Notes: generated by a model from the letters alone, not told the origin. A stretch of DNA of 64,000 nt from Silvania confinis (GCF_025564085.1 NZ_JAMGZJ010000077.1:62001-126000); one strand, 5' to 3'; shown: positions 47,061-58,194, numbered from the stretch's first letter. Translations and numbers: made by a program.

Positions 47061-47131
47061 ATGACGATGCCAGGTTTTCCAGTCCGCAGTAAAAGTGGCC
47101 TGAAAAAAAGCCTCAGTCTGTCCTTAAATAC

Positions 47132-47174
47132 AAAAACCGCAACGCTTCCGAAGAGAAGCCTGCGGTTTTTTTAT
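47132..47174. terminator. bidirectional terminator between ryeA and yebY
   Basis: AAAAACCGCA (47132-47141) pairs with TGCGGTTTTT (47161-47170), with an inner GCTTC/GAAGC stem and T runs on both strands. It ends ryeA on the plus strand and yebY on the minus strand. Confidence 0.85.
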
Positions 47175-47187
47175 TGGAACCCAAGTG

Positions 47188-47526
47188 CTAGCAGAGCGTT
47201 TCGGCGCGCGTAATAAACGGTGCCAGGCTCTTCTTCTGTCCTGGGTTTGCCGGGTCGTCAATCTGGATAATACTAATTGGCTTACCGATGCTTTTGCCGC
47301 TGTCGACCTGCTGCTGCGCCGCGTCGTTCAGCGGATACTGCACCAGCGTGCTGGGATTGATGGCATACAGCGCATGGCCCGGACGGCAGGTCAACATCAC
47401 TTCTTCGCGGTTAAACGCCCAATTATCCTTACCCACTTCGAACCGGCTAACCGTAATCACCTGAGGCGCAGCCAGCGCCGCGCCAGAACAGGCCAGCAAT
47501 AAGAGAGAAAGTACTGCTTTTTTCAT
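47188..47526 (-). CDS. yebY: YebY family periplasmic protein (DUF2511)
   Basis: 112 residues. Signal peptide [20 protein letters not shown], then [20 protein letters not shown] typical of YebY. Two Cys remain in the mature protein (VMLTCRPGH and the C-terminal ETLC). The ATG at 47526 gives the signal peptide; a longer frame to 47652 has none. In E. coli yebY stands before yebZ and yobA (copper-related CopD/CopC homologues); both are absent here. Function unclear, possibly metal-related. Confidence 0.88.
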   Translation of the reverse strand: MKKAVLSLLLLACSGAALAAPQVITVSRFEVGKDNWAFNREEVMLTCRPGHALYAINPSTLVQYPLNDAAQQQVDSGKSIGKPISIIQIDDPANPGQKKSLAPFITRAETLC

Positions 47527-47696
47527 CGTTTTTACCTCGTCAAAACGCAATTGCGGCACCAGAACAAACCGATTCACCCGCACAATGAGTGCCAGAGGAT
47601 AACGCCGTATCATGATCGCGTCGAGGATCATCCTCCCCGGGCTTGTCATCACGCCGCAGTTTGGGTAACGTTGGCCCGCAAATGAAGGAGACGGTA

Positions 47697-47927
47697 ATGA
47701 AAACTAATCTCGCCATCCTCCCCCAGGAGGAGATGGACAAAGTGAATGTCGACCTGGCGGCCGCCGGGGTCGCATTTAAAGAGCGCTACAACATGCCGGT
47801 GATCGCCGAAGTGGTAGAACGCGAACAACCCACGCACCTGCGCGACTGGTTTCGTCAGCGATTAATTGCGCATCGTTTAGCCTCCGTCAATCTCTCCCGC
47901 CTGCCGTGGGAACCCAAAGTTAAGTAA
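47697..47927 (+). CDS. holE: DNA polymerase III theta subunit HolE
   Basis: 76 residues, the exact family length: [20 protein letters not shown], then [20 protein letters not shown] and the end RLPWEPKVK. Theta binds the epsilon proofreading subunit in the polymerase III core and stabilises it. GAAGGAGACGG lies before the ATG. It is followed by a terminator, so it is a single-gene unit. Confidence 0.95.
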   Translation: MKTNLAILPQEEMDKVNVDLAAAGVAFKERYNMPVIAEVVEREQPTHLRDWFRQRLIAHRLASVNLSRLPWEPKVK

Positions 47928-47974
47928 ACTTAAAAAGAAGTTACAATTCCTTACACTGTTTATGTCAGGATAAT

Positions 47975-48003
47975 AAAGCCCCAACCTATTCAGGGGCTTT
48001 ATA
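47975..48003 (+). terminator. terminator behind holE
   Basis: AAAGCCCC (47975-47982) and GGGGCTTT (47993-48000) form a stem with a 10-base loop, followed by ATAAAT. Confidence 0.75.
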
Positions 48004-48036
48004 AATCACTGCGACTCGGTGCATAAGGAAATCACG

Positions 48037-48693
48037 ATGTCACACTGGAATATTGCGGCGGCTCAATACCGCCCAAAGCATCATTGCGTAGACGCTCATG
48101 TTGCGCATCACCTGCGCTTTATCTACGCCGCTGCCCGCCATCACTGCAATCTGCTGCTATTCCCGGAACTGTCTTTAACCGGCCCTGCACAGCCTAATGC
48201 CGCGCTACCTGCCCCGCCCGACACCCGCCTGCTCACCCCTTTGCTTGAGGCCGCGCACAGCTGTAATCTGTCGGTTATTGCCGGGATCACCGTAGAAGAT
48301 AAAGGGCTGCGCCGCCGTGGACTGGCGTACTTTACCCCTGACAACCCGCAGGTGATGATTTACCCGCACGGCACTGGGGCCTGCGTGGAGAGCGGCAAAA
48401 GCAGCCTGACCATTGTCGATTTACACGCTGACCAGCCCAACATTACGCCGGATGCTGCGCTGTTTACCCATAACATGGCGGTCAACGAATGCGACTGGTT
48501 CTGCTCGCTTGACCAGTTTCAGCAGTTTGCCCATCGTTACGCCATTCCGGTACTGGTCGCGAATGGCGATGGCGGCAGCGCTCTGTGGGACGCTGGCGGA
48601 CAATTAATTGTGCGGGCTGATGGCGGTGAGCTACTGTTGACAGGACGCTTTGCCGACCAAGGTTGGCAAGGTGAGATCATTCCATTACGCTAG
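48037..48693 (+). CDS. yobB: nitrilase-fold protein YobB
   Basis: 218 residues from ATG 48037 (MSHWNIAAAQYRPKHHCVDA) with AAGGAAA before it. Carbon-nitrogen hydrolase fold: the catalytic-type Glu is in LLFPELSLTG (about 43) and LSVIAGITVEDKGLRRRGLA follows, but the usual CYD motif with the catalytic Cys is not seen at the expected place, so enzymatic activity is doubtful. It is similar to E. coli YobB and lies between holE and exoX as there. Confidence 0.85.
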   Translation: MSHWNIAAAQYRPKHHCVDAHVAHHLRFIYAAARHHCNLLLFPELSLTGPAQPNAALPAPPDTRLLTPLLEAAHSCNLSVIAGITVEDKGLRRRGLAYFTPDNPQVMIYPHGTGACVESGKSSLTIVDLHADQPNITPDAALFTHNMAVNECDWFCSLDQFQQFAHRYAIPVLVANGDGGSALWDAGGQLIVRADGGELLLTGRFADQGWQGEIIPLR

Positions 48694-48717
48694 ACGTTTT
48701 ACGGCCAGGAGAGAGCC

Positions 48718-49380
48718 ATGCTGCGCGTCATCGACACTGAAACCTGCGATCTGCAGGGAGGGATTGTGGAAGTGGCATCTGTTGACGTTGTGAACGGACA
48801 GATCGTCAATCCACTCAGCCATCTGGTGCGCCCGGATCGTCCGATCAGCCCTCAGGCAATGGAAATCCATCGGATCACCGAAGCCATGGTCGCCGATAAA
48901 CCCTGGATCGACGAGGTCATCCCGCACTATCACGGGAGCGCCTGGTATGTGGCGCACAACGCCAGTTTCGATCGCCGCGTTCTGCCTGAGATGCCAGGGG
49001 AGTGGATCTGTACCATGAAGCTGGCACGTCGCTTATGGCCGGGGATTAAGTACAGCAATATGGCGCTGTATAAATCGCGTAAGCTCAGCGTCAGGACGCC
49101 GGAAGGATTACATCATCACCGCGCCCTGTACGATTGCTACATCACCGCCGCGCTACTGATCGATATTATGAATGCCACCGGATGGACCCCGGACGAAATG
49201 GCGACCATCACCGGTCGTCCGGCGCTGCTGACCACCTTTACCTTCGGTAAATATCGCGGCAAAGCAGTGTCGGAAGTGGCGGACAACGATCCGGGCTATC
49301 TGCGCTGGCTGTACAATAACCTCGACAGAATGAGCCCGGAACTGCGCCTGACCTTGAAGCACTATCTCGGTGAGGCTTAA
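48718..49380 (+). CDS. exoX: exodeoxyribonuclease X (ExoX)
   Basis: 220 residues of the DnaQ (DEDDh) superfamily: Exo I motif VIDTETCDL (D6, E8), Exo [11 protein letters not shown] (about 78-86) and Exo [16 protein letters not shown] (His and Asp near 124-131). ExoX degrades ssDNA 3' to 5' in mismatch repair and UV recovery. The C-terminal part ([20 protein letters not shown]) is the DUF3820-like region also found in E. coli ExoX. Converges with ptrB with a four-base overlap of the stops. Confidence 0.93.
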   Translation: MLRVIDTETCDLQGGIVEVASVDVVNGQIVNPLSHLVRPDRPISPQAMEIHRITEAMVADKPWIDEVIPHYHGSAWYVAHNASFDRRVLPEMPGEWICTMKLARRLWPGIKYSNMALYKSRKLSVRTPEGLHHHRALYDCYITAALLIDIMNATGWTPDEMATITGRPALLTTFTFGKYRGKAVSEVADNDPGYLRWLYNNLDRMSPELRLTLKHYLGEA

Positions 49381-51437
49381 TCTGCCGCCTGGCCTGTGAG
49401 CGACTCCTGCGCCAGGCCAACGATAAACGCATACTCCAGCGCCACCCCTTCATACGACTTAAAACGCCCGGACTTACCCCCGTGTCCGGCGTCCATGTCG
49501 GTACAGAGCAGCAGCAGATTTTTATCGGTTTTCATTTCGCGTAGTTTCGCGACCCATTTTGCCGGTTCCCAGTACTGCACCTGAGAATCATGCAGCCCGG
49601 TGGTGACCAGCATATGCGGATAAGCCTTCGCTTCGATGTTGTCGTACGGACTATAGGCTTTCATATAGCGGTAGTAGGTTTCGTCCTGCGGGTTGCCCCA
49701 CTCCTCATATTCTCCGACGGTCAGCGGGATGGTCTCATCCAGCATGGTGGTCAGCACGTCGACAAACGGTACCTGCGCCACCACGCCTTTAAACAATCCC
49801 GGACGCTGGTTGATCACGGTGCCCATCAGCATACCACCCGCGCTGCCGCCCATCGCGAAGCAGCGGGAGCGATCGCCATAGCCCTGACTGAGCAAGCCGT
49901 CGCAAACATCCAGATAGTCGTTGAAGGTGTTTTTTTTCTTCAGAAATTTACCGTTTTCATACCAGTGCTGGCCCAGTTCACCGCCGCCGCGAATGTGCGC
50001 GATGGCGTAGACGAACCCCCGGTCCAGCAGGCTTAACCGGCTGCTGCTAAAGTCTGCGTCAATGCTGGAACCATACGAACCGTAGCCGTAGATAAGGATC
50101 GGGTTTTTCCCTTTCTGGAAATGATTGATGTGATACACCAGCGAAACCGGTACTTCAGTACCGTCGCGGGCGACAATCCACAGGTGCTCACTGCGATACA
50201 TCGCGGCATCAAATCCTTTCACCTCAGCCTGCTTCAACACCTTGCGCTGCCCGGTATCCATATCCAGCTCGAACAAAGTGTCCGGGGTGGTCATCGATGA
50301 ATAGCCGTAACGCAGGCGCGATGATTCCGGTTCAGGGTTGTAGCCAATCCAGGTGACGTAAGCGGGATCGTCGAAGGCGATACCGATCACCTCCCGGGTC
50401 TTACGGTTGATCCGACGGATGCTGGTCAGCCCGCGCTGGCGCTCTTCCACCACCAGCCAGTCGGTAAACAGGGTAAAGCCCTCGAGCATCACCTGTTCGC
50501 GCGGCGGGATCAGCACTTCCCATTTACGTTCATCGCGCACTTTGGTTTTGTAGAGGCCAAAGTTTTTGCCCTCGCGGTTGGATCGCAAGTAAAAGCTGTG
50601 CTGAAAGTGATCGAGGCTGTACTCATGATCTTTGCGACGTGGCAGAAAGCACAGCGGCTGCGCGTCCGGTAGCTCAGCATCCAGCAGCAGCACTTCGCTG
50701 GTAGTGGCACTGGCGAGATGAATAATGACGTAGTGCTTCGAGGTGGTTTTATGCAGGCTCACGTAGAACGTTTCGTCTTTCTCTTCATACACCCGTTCAT
50801 CGCTGGCCCCAGGCGTCCCTACCGTATGCCGCCACACCTGATAAGGGTGCAGCGTGGTGGGGTGTTTTTTGACGTAATAGACCGTTTCGGAATCATTGGC
50901 CCAGATAAAGCCGGGCGAGACGTTATCAAGCATTTCCGGATACCAGTTTCCGGTCTCCAGATTGCGAAAGCGTAAACCGTACTGGCGTCGGGAGAGGTAA
51001 TCCTCAGCCAGCGCCATGACGGCGTTATCCGGTGATACTCCCATTCCCCCAAGGGTATAAAACTCGCTGTGCGCTGCCCGCTGGTTGGCATCCAGCAGGA
51101 TCTCCCACTCTTCCCACTCGGCACAAAGCACTGACTGGCGCTGATAGATGGCATATTCGTTACCGGGTTCATAAATGTGTCGGTAGCGATAGCCGTTCCT
51201 GCTCCAGGGTGCCGAGACGTCGCGCTGCGGCACCCGCTCCACCATTTCGCTGAGCAGGCGATCCTGCAACGCCTGCTGGGTCGCCATGACCTTACGGCCG
51301 TAGTCGTTCTCTGCATGCAGATAATCCAGCACTTCTGGCTGCGAGCGGCTGTCGTCCCGCAACCAGTAATAGTTGTCGGTACGTGTATCACCGTGGACGG
51401 TGATGGCGTGCGGTATACGTCGGGCTTTAGGTGGCAT
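49377..51437 (-). CDS. ptrB: oligopeptidase B
   Basis: 686 residues, S9A prolyl oligopeptidase family. N-terminal beta-propeller (about 70-400) and C-terminal alpha/beta hydrolase: nucleophile in [11 protein letters not shown] (Ser about 532), Asp near 617 ([12 protein letters not shown]) and His near 652 ([13 protein letters not shown]). A cytosolic serine peptidase that cleaves short peptides after Lys and Arg. The start [20 protein letters not shown] aligns with E. coli PtrB. Confidence 0.95.
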   Translation of the reverse strand: MPPKARRIPHAITVHGDTRTDNYYWLRDDSRSQPEVLDYLHAENDYGRKVMATQQALQDRLLSEMVERVPQRDVSAPWSRNGYRYRHIYEPGNEYAIYQRQSVLCAEWEEWEILLDANQRAAHSEFYTLGGMGVSPDNAVMALAEDYLSRRQYGLRFRNLETGNWYPEMLDNVSPGFIWANDSETVYYVKKHPTTLHPYQVWRHTVGTPGASDERVYEEKDETFYVSLHKTTSKHYVIIHLASATTSEVLLLDAELPDAQPLCFLPRRKDHEYSLDHFQHSFYLRSNREGKNFGLYKTKVRDERKWEVLIPPREQVMLEGFTLFTDWLVVEERQRGLTSIRRINRKTREVIGIAFDDPAYVTWIGYNPEPESSRLRYGYSSMTTPDTLFELDMDTGQRKVLKQAEVKGFDAAMYRSEHLWIVARDGTEVPVSLVYHINHFQKGKNPILIYGYGSYGSSIDADFSSSRLSLLDRGFVYAIAHIRGGGELGQHWYENGKFLKKKNTFNDYLDVCDGLLSQGYGDRSRCFAMGGSAGGMLMGTVINQRPGLFKGVVAQVPFVDVLTTMLDETIPLTVGEYEEWGNPQDETYYRYMKAYSPYDNIEAKAYPHMLVTTGLHDSQVQYWEPAKWVAKLREMKTDKNLLLLCTDMDAGHGGKSGRFKSYEGVALEYAFIVGLAQESLTGQAAD

Positions 51438-51526
51438 GTCGGTATGATTCTTTTGCGTTTTACACCCTATAAGGTTGGCAAAACATACGCATGATGCAAG
51501 CGAAACGTGACAGCCGCAGGTAAAAA

Positions 51527-52177
51527 CTAGCCTGACAGCGTCTGTTTTTGCTGCTGAATATCCTGCTCAATGCCGTCGCGAACATCCTGCGGAATGTTCA
51601 ACGCATCGCCCAATGCACTGAGATAGCTGCGCTCCATAAAATGGTCGATATCGATCGCAGCACAGCTCAGAAAATAGAGTTCCAGCGCCTCTTCTTCATT
51701 CTGGATCCCCTGCGCCAGACGCGCAGGATCGAGCGGTTGTTCGATAGCCCGCGCGACCAGCGCCCGGCCCTGCTCTTCAATGCCGGCTTCGCGCAGCTGC
51801 TGTTCAATGGCGGCACGCTCCTGGTCATCAATGTGGCCATCACTTTTGGCAGCAAATACCAGCGCCAGGATCAGACGCTCGCTGCGCACATCCAGCGCCG
51901 AGGCCTGCTGGCCAAACTGCGGATCATCCTGATGGGCGTTGCGCACTTTTTCCTTGTACTTGTTCCACAGCACCGAGCCCGCAATCGCGCCGCCGCCTGC
52001 GAGTAACGCACCGGTGCCATATTTGCTCAACAGTTTACGCGATGATTTATTCGCGACCAGCAGTGCGGCGAGGCCGCCAAGTGCGCCCGGTGCCAGTAGC
52101 TTGCTCAGCCCTTCGCCGGACCCGGACGATGATTTCTGCCCCAGCAACGACTGCAATTGATTCAACCAGTTTGACAT
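51527..52177 (-). CDS. yebE: YebE family inner membrane protein (DUF533)
   Basis: 216 residues. [20 protein letters not shown], then a Gly-rich hydrophobic region at about 32-75 ([40 protein letters not shown]) and a TerB-like cytosolic domain from about 100 ([20 protein letters not shown]). In E. coli it belongs to the Cpx envelope stress response. GAGGGG lies before ATG 52177. No Cpx box was identified by eye. Confidence 0.92.
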   Translation of the reverse strand: MSNWLNQLQSLLGQKSSSGSGEGLSKLLAPGALGGLAALLVANKSSRKLLSKYGTGALLAGGGAIAGSVLWNKYKEKVRNAHQDDPQFGQQASALDVRSERLILALVFAAKSDGHIDDQERAAIEQQLREAGIEEQGRALVARAIEQPLDPARLAQGIQNEEEALELYFLSCAAIDIDHFMERSYLSALGDALNIPQDVRDGIEQDIQQQKQTLSG

Positions 52178-52264
52178 GATTCCCCTCACGTTTCGGTGCA
52201 TGAATTTCTCAGCGTAGGCGAGGGGATGTCAGGAAATGTCTGCAGTTACAAAAGAAGCGAAAAA

Positions 52265-52618
52265 TCACTTCCCGGGCGTCTGATACTCCGCACTGCCCGC
52301 TTTGCAGTCAATTTTCACCTGATAATGGATATCGCTGCTCTTTCCGCGCACCGTCAACGGCACCGTCCAGCGATCGTTCTCACCCTTTACCTGCTGAGGA
52401 TTGATCCAGGCGACCGGATCGGCCTGTCCCAGCGTCTTTTGATCGTCGGCCCAGCGCACAATCCGGTTTTGCAGATAATCCCGCTTCACGCTGGCGGCGA
52501 TCCCTTCGGCATTTTGCCCTTCGCAGGCGGGAAATTTAACCGTTTTGGTCTGCGCGGCCTGCGCCGTCAGGCTGCCAGCCAGCAGCACCATCGCTATCAC
52601 GACCCCTGTTTTCTTCAT
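52265..52618 (-). CDS. yebF: extracellular protein YebF
   Basis: 117 residues with a signal peptide of 21 residues ([20 protein letters not shown], then A) and the mature YebF sequence with two cysteines (FPACEGQ and VKIDCKAG) that form a disulphide. In E. coli YebF passes the periplasm and is released to the medium through OmpF/OmpC. In E. coli yebG, a LexA-controlled gene, stands between yebF and purT; it is missing here. Confidence 0.93.
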   Translation of the reverse strand: MKKTGVVIAMVLLAGSLTAQAAQTKTVKFPACEGQNAEGIAASVKRDYLQNRIVRWADDQKTLGQADPVAWINPQQVKGENDRWTVPLTVRGKSSDIHYQVKIDCKAGSAEYQTPGK

Positions 52619-52712
52619 CACGTGCTCCTTTGGTTTTGGTTCCCCAAAAGCATGGTAGAAAAATGCAGCTATGCAAATAACGACCTGTCTGGCGGGGATA
52701 TTTTCGCGAGGC

Positions 52713-52742
52713 AAGACAGACGCAAACGTTTTCGTTTATACT
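52713..52742 (+). promoter_or_regulatory. purT promoter with PurR box
   Basis: ACGCAAACGTTTTCGT at 52720-52735 is a near-perfect PurR operator. It lies between a -35-like AAGACA (52713-52718) and a -10 TATACT (52737-52742), spacing 18. PurR with hypoxanthine or guanine would block transcription. Confidence 0.88.
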
Positions 52743-52769
52743 GCGCACAACTTTTTCAGGGGGATTATT

Positions 52770-53948
52770 ATGGCTCGTTTAGGAACTGCGCTGCGACCGG
52801 CAGCGACGCGCGTGATGCTGCTGGGATCAGGTGAGCTCGGTAAAGAGGTGGCCATCGAGTGCCAGCGGTTAGGCATTGAAGTCATCGCCGTCGATCGCTA
52901 TGCAGACGCACCAGCGATGCACGTCGCGCATCGCGCGCACGTCATTAATATGCTGGACGGCGACGCCCTGCGCGCGCTAATCGCGTTGGAGAAACCGGAC
53001 TTCGTCGTCCCGGAGATCGAAGCCATCGCCACCGACACCCTGCTGGCGCTGGAGGCCGAAGGCCAGCGCGTGGTGCCCTGCGCCCGTGCGGCAAAACTGA
53101 CCATGAACCGGGAAGGTATTCGCCGGTTGGCCGCAGAAGAGCTGGCGCTGCCGACCTCCCGCTACCAGTTTGCCGACAGTCAGGCCGATTTTTTACAGGC
53201 CGTAGCGCAAATTGGCTACCCGTGCATCATTAAGCCGGTGATGAGCTCCTCCGGCAAGGGTCAGAGCTTTGTGCGCAGCGCCGACCAGCTGGATAAAGCG
53301 TGGGACTACGCCCAACAAGGCGGTCGTGCAGGTGCCGGACGGGTGATCGTAGAAGGCGTGGTGCAGTTTGATTTCGAAATCACCTTGCTGACCGTCAGCG
53401 CCGTTGATGGCGTGCATTTCTGCGATCCGATTGGCCATCGTCAGGAAGATGGCGACTACCGTGAATCCTGGCAGCCGCAGCAGATGAGCCCGCTGGCGCT
53501 GGAACGCGCCCAGGCGATTTCTCGCGAAGTGGTGCTGGCGCTGGGGGGTTACGGGCTGTTTGGCGTCGAGCTGTTCGTCTGTGGGGACGAGGTGATTTTC
53601 AGTGAGGTCTCCCCTCGCCCGCACGATACCGGCATGGTGACCTTAATTTCGCAGGATCTTTCTGAGTTCGCGCTGCACGTGCGCGCCTTCCTCGGCCTGC
53701 CGATTGGCGGCATTCGTCAGTATGGCCCGGCGGCGTCGGCGGTGATCCTGCCGCAGTTGAACAGCCAAAACGTCACCTTTGATAACATCGAGGCGGCGGT
53801 CGGCGCAGGACTGCAGCTGCGTCTGTTTGGTAAACCGGAGATTGAAGGATCGCGTCGTTTAGGCGTGGCGCTGGCAGTGGGCGGAACCCCCGACGAGGCG
53901 GTTGAGCGGGCCAAAAAGGCCGCCGCGAGCGTCCAGGTCGCAGGATAA
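52770..53948 (+). CDS. purT: formate-dependent GAR transformylase PurT
   Basis: 392 residues, ATP-grasp family: N-terminal pre-ATP-grasp domain ([20 protein letters not shown]), ATP-grasp region with [13 protein letters not shown] and [20 protein letters not shown]. It uses formate and ATP to formylate GAR in purine synthesis, parallel to PurN. ATG 52770 has AGGGGGA upstream. PurR control fits the operator seen before it. Confidence 0.96.
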   Translation: MARLGTALRPAATRVMLLGSGELGKEVAIECQRLGIEVIAVDRYADAPAMHVAHRAHVINMLDGDALRALIALEKPDFVVPEIEAIATDTLLALEAEGQRVVPCARAAKLTMNREGIRRLAAEELALPTSRYQFADSQADFLQAVAQIGYPCIIKPVMSSSGKGQSFVRSADQLDKAWDYAQQGGRAGAGRVIVEGVVQFDFEITLLTVSAVDGVHFCDPIGHRQEDGDYRESWQPQQMSPLALERAQAISREVVLALGGYGLFGVELFVCGDEVIFSEVSPRPHDTGMVTLISQDLSEFALHVRAFLGLPIGGIRQYGPAASAVILPQLNSQNVTFDNIEAAVGAGLQLRLFGKPEIEGSRRLGVALAVGGTPDEAVERAKKAAASVQVAG

Positions 53949-53950
53949 AA

Positions 53951-53976
53951 AAAACGGGCCATTCGGCCCGTTTTTA
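53951..53976. terminator. terminator shared by purT and eda
   Basis: CGGGCC (53955-53960), loop ATTC, GGCCCG (53965-53970), with A run before and T run after, so it works in both directions between the converging genes. Confidence 0.88.
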
Positions 53977-53991
53977 CTGAGTTCGATAACC

Positions 53992-54633
53992 TTACTGCTG
54001 CGCACCTTCAACGGCTTCGCGCGCCAGTTTGGTGATGCGATCCCAGTCGCCTGCTTCCAGCGCATCCGCTGGCACCAGCCAGGATCCGCCGATACACAGC
54101 ACGCTTTTCAGCGCCAGGTAGTCACGGTAGTTAGCCGGAGTGATACCGCCAGTCGGGCAGAAACGGGCCTGCGCGAACGGACCTGCAATCGCCTGCAGCG
54201 CTTTGGTGCCGCCGTTGGCTTCAGCCGGGAAGAATTTGAACTCTTTCAGACCGTAGTCCAGACCCAGCATCAGTTCAGACACAGTGCTGATGCCCGGGAT
54301 CAGCGGAATAGAGCCTTCGGTCGCGGCTTTCAACAGCGGCTCGGTCAGGCCTGGGCTAATCGCGAACTGCGCGCCAGCTTCAGTCACTTCAGCTAGCTGC
54401 TGCGGGTTCAGCACGGTGCCCGCGCCAATGATCGCTTCCGGTACTTCTTTAGCGATGGCGCGAATCGCATCCATTGCACAGGCGGTACGCAGGGTAACTT
54501 CCAGCACGCGGACGCCACCGGCAACCAGCGCTTTCGCCATTGGTACAGCATGTTCCAGCTTATTCACCACGATAACAGGCACTACCGGGCCAGTTTTCAG
54601 GATTGCTTCTGCACTTGTATTCCAGTTTTTCAT
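53992..54633 (-). CDS. eda: KDPG/KHG aldolase
   Basis: 213 residues, the standard length. Active-site residues are visible: E45 in VLEVTLRT, R49, T73 in GAGTV, and the Schiff-base lysine K133 in EFKFFPAEA. It splits 2-keto-3-deoxy-6-phosphogluconate into pyruvate and glyceraldehyde 3-phosphate, the last step of the Entner-Doudoroff pathway. It follows edd by 39 bases, and is probably cotranscribed with it. Confidence 0.97.
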   Translation of the reverse strand: MKNWNTSAEAILKTGPVVPVIVVNKLEHAVPMAKALVAGGVRVLEVTLRTACAMDAIRAIAKEVPEAIIGAGTVLNPQQLAEVTEAGAQFAISPGLTEPLLKAATEGSIPLIPGISTVSELMLGLDYGLKEFKFFPAEANGGTKALQAIAGPFAQARFCPTGGITPANYRDYLALKSVLCIGGSWLVPADALEAGDWDRITKLAREAVEGAQQ

Positions 54634-54672
54634 CAGAGTTTTTCTCTCACCAGATCGATTATTCTTGTCGTC

Positions 54673-56484
54673 TTAAAACGTAATACAGGTCGCGCCCTGC
54701 TCTGCGCCCGAGAGTTTCTCGCGCAGCGCGCTGAACATTTCGCGCCCCGTCCCCACGCGCGATGCGCTCAGGTCAGGAATATGTGGCTTACGCGCGGCAA
54801 GTACCGCTTCGTCGACCAGTAAGGTTAACTCACCGGTCTGGCCGTTAACACGGATCATGTCACCGTCATACACTTTTGCCAGCAATCCCCCGTCGTAGGC
54901 TTCCGGGGTAACATGGATTGCCGAAGGCACTTTACCTGATGCGCCGGAGAGGCGTCCATCGGTAACTAACGCAATTTTGAAACGGCGGTCCAATAATACA
55001 CCAAGCGGCGGCATTAGTTTATGTAATTCTGGCATCCCGTTCGCTTTTGGTCCCTGATGACGGACCACAACCACGCAATCTTTGTCCAGCAGACCCGCTT
55101 CAAACGCTGGCAGAACGTCATGCTGGCTTTCAAAAACAATCGCCGGCGCTTCGATGACCTGGTTTTCGACAGGCACTGCAGAGGTCTTCATGACTGCGCG
55201 ACCCAGGTTGCCGTTCAGCACTTTAGTGCCGCCGTGGTGCGAGAATGGCTTATCGAAGGTGGCGATCACGGCGTCGTCCAGCGACACCGTGGCTCCTTCA
55301 CGCCAGTCCAGTACACCGTCGTTCAGCCATGGCTCCTGGAGATAACGCGTCAGGCCGAACCCGGCCACGGTGTTGACGTCTTCATGCAGCAGACCCCCTT
55401 TCAGCAGCTCGCGCATCAGGACCGGTACGCCGCCCGCCGCCTGGAAGTGATTAATATCCGCCGGGCCGTTCGGGTACAGACGGGTCATTAACGGAACGAT
55501 CTCCGAGAGATCGGAGAAATCATCCCAGTTAATCTGGATCCCTGCCGCCCGCGCCATCGCCACCATGTGCATGGTGTGGTTGGTAGAACCGCCGGTCGCC
55601 AACAGCGCCACGATACCGTTCACCACCACTTTTTCGTCAACCATTTTACCGATCGGCATCCATTCGTTGCCGTTCCCGGTCAGGCGCGTGACCTGCCGCG
55701 CGGCGGCTGCCGTCAGCGCTTCACGCAGCGGAGCGTCCGGATGAACAAACGATGACCCCGGCAGCTGCATTCCCATAAATTCCACCACCATCTGGTTGGT
55801 GTTGGCTGTGCCATAAAACGTACAAGTGCCTGGGGCGTGATAAGAGGCCGCTTCTGACTCCAGTAGCGCCATACGATCAACCTTGCCTTCAGCATACAGC
55901 TGACGAATGCGCACTTTCTCTTTGTTCGCCAGACCGCTGGCCATTGGTCCTGATGGCACGAACAGCGCAGGCAGATGACCAAACGACAGGGCTGCCATCG
56001 CCAGGCCCGGGACGATTTTGTCGCACACGCCGAGATACAGCGCGCCGTCAAACATGTTATGCGACAGGCCGACCGCCGCCGACATGGCGATCACTTCACG
56101 GCTCAGCAAAGAAAGCTCCATGCCGTCCTGACCCTGGGTGACGCCGTCGCACATCGCCGGCACGCCGCCTGCTACCTGCCCGACCGCATTGGCCTGGTGC
56201 AGCGCTTTACGAATGATATCCGGGTAGGTCTCGTACGGCTGATGCGCCGAGAGCATGTCGTTGTAGGAGGTAATGATCGCGATATTGTTACGCAGCATGC
56301 TTTTCAGCGAGGCTTTATCTTCAGGCTGGCAAGCGGCAAAGCCGTGCGCCAGATTACCGCAGGCCAGCTGCGAGCGATGTACCGTGTCTGACTTCGCTTG
56401 CTGGATGCGCGCGAGGTAGGCTGAACGGGTGTCTTTTGAGCGCTCAACAATGCGTTGTGTTACGCGTAACAATTTCGGATTCAT
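54673..56484 (-). CDS. edd: 6-phosphogluconate dehydratase
   Basis: 603 residues of the IlvD/Edd family. Signatures: [38 protein letters not shown] (about 150-170) with the Fe-S cysteine region, and [20 protein letters not shown] near 510-530. It dehydrates 6-phosphogluconate to KDPG. It shares the operon with eda. A GntR-type box about 195 bases upstream suggests induction by gluconate as in E. coli. Confidence 0.97.
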   Translation of the reverse strand: MNPKLLRVTQRIVERSKDTRSAYLARIQQAKSDTVHRSQLACGNLAHGFAACQPEDKASLKSMLRNNIAIITSYNDMLSAHQPYETYPDIIRKALHQANAVGQVAGGVPAMCDGVTQGQDGMELSLLSREVIAMSAAVGLSHNMFDGALYLGVCDKIVPGLAMAALSFGHLPALFVPSGPMASGLANKEKVRIRQLYAEGKVDRMALLESEAASYHAPGTCTFYGTANTNQMVVEFMGMQLPGSSFVHPDAPLREALTAAAARQVTRLTGNGNEWMPIGKMVDEKVVVNGIVALLATGGSTNHTMHMVAMARAAGIQINWDDFSDLSEIVPLMTRLYPNGPADINHFQAAGGVPVLMRELLKGGLLHEDVNTVAGFGLTRYLQEPWLNDGVLDWREGATVSLDDAVIATFDKPFSHHGGTKVLNGNLGRAVMKTSAVPVENQVIEAPAIVFESQHDVLPAFEAGLLDKDCVVVVRHQGPKANGMPELHKLMPPLGVLLDRRFKIALVTDGRLSGASGKVPSAIHVTPEAYDGGLLAKVYDGDMIRVNGQTGELTLLVDEAVLAARKPHIPDLSASRVGTGREMFSALREKLSGAEQGATCITF

Positions 56485-56604
56485 AGAAGCTCCTGTAATT
56501 TATCTGTCCTCGCTCTGGAGTTAACAAGTCGTTTGGCGGGCTTTAACATCCCTGAAACGCTTGATGGCCGGAGCTCTGGGGCAAAATCGCTTCAGCCAGT
56601 GTAA

Positions 56605-56640
56605 TAAAAAAAGCTCCGGGTGGAAATCCACTCGGAGCTT
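56605..56640 (-). terminator. terminator behind zwf
   Basis: Minus strand AAGCTCCGAGTGG, loop ATTT, CCACCCGGAGCTT, followed by TTTTTATTAC. It ends the zwf transcript and separates it from the edd promoter downstream. Confidence 0.88.
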
Positions 56641-56677
56641 GAATGATTAATTATTGTGCGCCAGCCTGAGCCAGATC

Positions 56678-56693
56678 ATGTTACCGGTAAAAT
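56678..56693. promoter_or_regulatory. GntR-type operator candidate for edd-eda
   Basis: ATGTTACCGGTAAAAT resembles the GntR operators of E. coli (ATGTTACC followed by a GTAA-type half site). It lies between zwf and edd, upstream of the zwf terminator, about 190 bases from the edd start; the distance is larger than usual, so the role needs proof. Confidence 0.55.
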
Positions 56694-56718
56694 ACCCCGT
56701 AGGGATTAGCGATAAACT

Positions 56719-58194
56719 TTACTCAAACTCATTCCAGGAACGACCATCGCGGGTGATCATGGCCACTGAGGCAACCGGGCCCCAGGTGCCTGCCTGATAC
56801 GGCTTCGGCGCATCCTGATCGGCCGCCCAGGCTTCGGTGATGGAGTCGACCCACTTCCAGGCTTCTTCCACTTCATCACGTCGCACGAACAGCGCCTGAA
56901 TGCCGCGCATGGTTTCCAGCAGCAGACGTTCGTACGCATCGGCCAGATGAGTCTGGTTGAAGGTTTCGGAGTAGCTCAGATCCAGCTTGGTGGTCTGCAG
57001 GTTATGCTTATGGTCGAGGCCCGGCACTTTGTTCAGAACCTGAATATCCACGCCTTCGTCCGGCTGCAGACGGATAGTCAGTTTGTTCTGCGGTAACTCC
57101 TGCCAGGACTCTTTGAACAGATTCAGTTCCGGGTTTTTGAAGTAAACCACCACTTCAGAACACTTGGCCGGCAGACGTTTACCGGTGCGCAGGTAGAACG
57201 GCACACTCGCCCAGCGCCAGTTATCAATATCCACACGGATCGCCACGAAGGTTTCGGTGCTGCTGGATTTATTAGCACCTTCTTCTTCCAGATAGCCCGG
57301 CACTTTCTGGCCCTGAGCAAAACCGGCGGTGTACTGGCCGCGGACGGTTTTTTCACGCACGTTCGAGCGATCGATGCGGCGCAGGGACTTCAGTACTTTT
57401 ACTTTCTCATCGCGAATACTGTCCGCAGAGAGATCGGACGGAGGCGCCATGGCGATCATGCACAGAATCTGCAGCAGGTGGTTCTGGATCATGTCACGCA
57501 TCTGGCCGGCCTGGTCAAAGTAACCCCAGCGCCCTTCGATACCCACCTCTTCCGCCACGGTGATCTCAACGTGGTCGATGGTGCGGTTATCCCAGTTATT
57601 CACAAACAGGGAGTTGGCAAAGCGCAGCGCCAGCAGGTTCAGCACCGTCTCTTTACCGAGGTAATGGTCAATACGGTAAACCTGGCACTCTTCGAAATAT
57701 TCGCCAACCTGGTCATTGATTTCGCGAGAGGTCGCCAGCGACGTTCCCAGCGGTTTCTCCATCACCACGCGAGCCGGCTTAGCGTTCAGTTTCGCTATGC
57801 CCAGCCCTTTGCAGATGGCGCCGAAGGTGCTTGGCGGCATGGCGAAATAGTTGATGGTGACGCGATTTTTCTGGTCAAGCATTTTACCCAGTTGGGTAAA
57901 TGCCTTCGTATCGTTAACGTCCAGGTTACAGAAATCGAGACGTCCGCTAAGCGTATCCCACAAACTTTCATCGATTTTCTCTTTCATGAAAGTTTCCAGC
58001 GCTTCGCGCACGATTTTGGTATACGCGTCTTTATCCCAGTCCGCACGGCCCACGCCCAGAATGCGCGTATCCGGGTGGATTTGACCCGCTTTTTCCAGTT
58101 GATACAGGGAAGGCAGCAATTTACGGCGTGCAAGATCGCCTTTCGCGCCGAAAATGACCAGGTCACATGCCTGGGCTGTTTGCGTTACCGCCAT
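56719..58194 (-). CDS. zwf: glucose-6-phosphate 1-dehydrogenase
   Basis: 491 residues. NADP-binding motif [16 protein letters not shown] near the N-terminus (about 15-30) and the active-site signature RIDHYLGKE at about 177-185. It oxidises glucose 6-phosphate to 6-phosphogluconolactone and supplies NADPH to the pentose phosphate and Entner-Doudoroff routes. Preceded by a HexR box, and divergent from hexR. Confidence 0.97.
   Translation of the reverse strand: MAVTQTAQACDLVIFGAKGDLARRKLLPSLYQLEKAGQIHPDTRILGVGRADWDKDAYTKIVREALETFMKEKIDESLWDTLSGRLDFCNLDVNDTKAFTQLGKMLDQKNRVTINYFAMPPSTFGAICKGLGIAKLNAKPARVVMEKPLGTSLATSREINDQVGEYFEECQVYRIDHYLGKETVLNLLALRFANSLFVNNWDNRTIDHVEITVAEEVGIEGRWGYFDQAGQMRDMIQNHLLQILCMIAMAPPSDLSADSIRDEKVKVLKSLRRIDRSNVREKTVRGQYTAGFAQGQKVPGYLEEEGANKSSSTETFVAIRVDIDNWRWASVPFYLRTGKRLPAKCSEVVVYFKNPELNLFKESWQELPQNKLTIRLQPDEGVDIQVLNKVPGLDHKHNLQTTKLDLSYSETFNQTHLADAYERLLLETMRGIQALFVRRDEVEEAWKWVDSITEAWAADQDAPKPYQAGTWGPVASVAMITRDGRSWNEFE

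Larger units (their letters stand above)
46971..47174 (+). ncRNA. ryeA: ryeA (SraC) RNA, 3' part, cut off from its original 5' end
   Basis: ryeA is transcribed antisense through sdsR in E. coli and ends shortly beyond it. Its 3' part and terminator (47132-47174) are here, but the bases that should form its promoter and leader are on the other side of the prophage (1464-1562). Any ryeA made now must start within the last bases of the prophage or from another promoter. Confidence 0.6.
46868..47187. other. 320-base noncoding region: prophage end, attR, sdsR/ryeA and terminator
   Basis: No protein gene. From left to right: 75 AT-rich prophage bases with probable integrase sites, the attachment core, the sdsR gene on the minus strand with the ryeA 3' part on the plus strand, the sdsR promoter, and a bidirectional terminator shared by ryeA and yebY. 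Confidence 0.85.
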
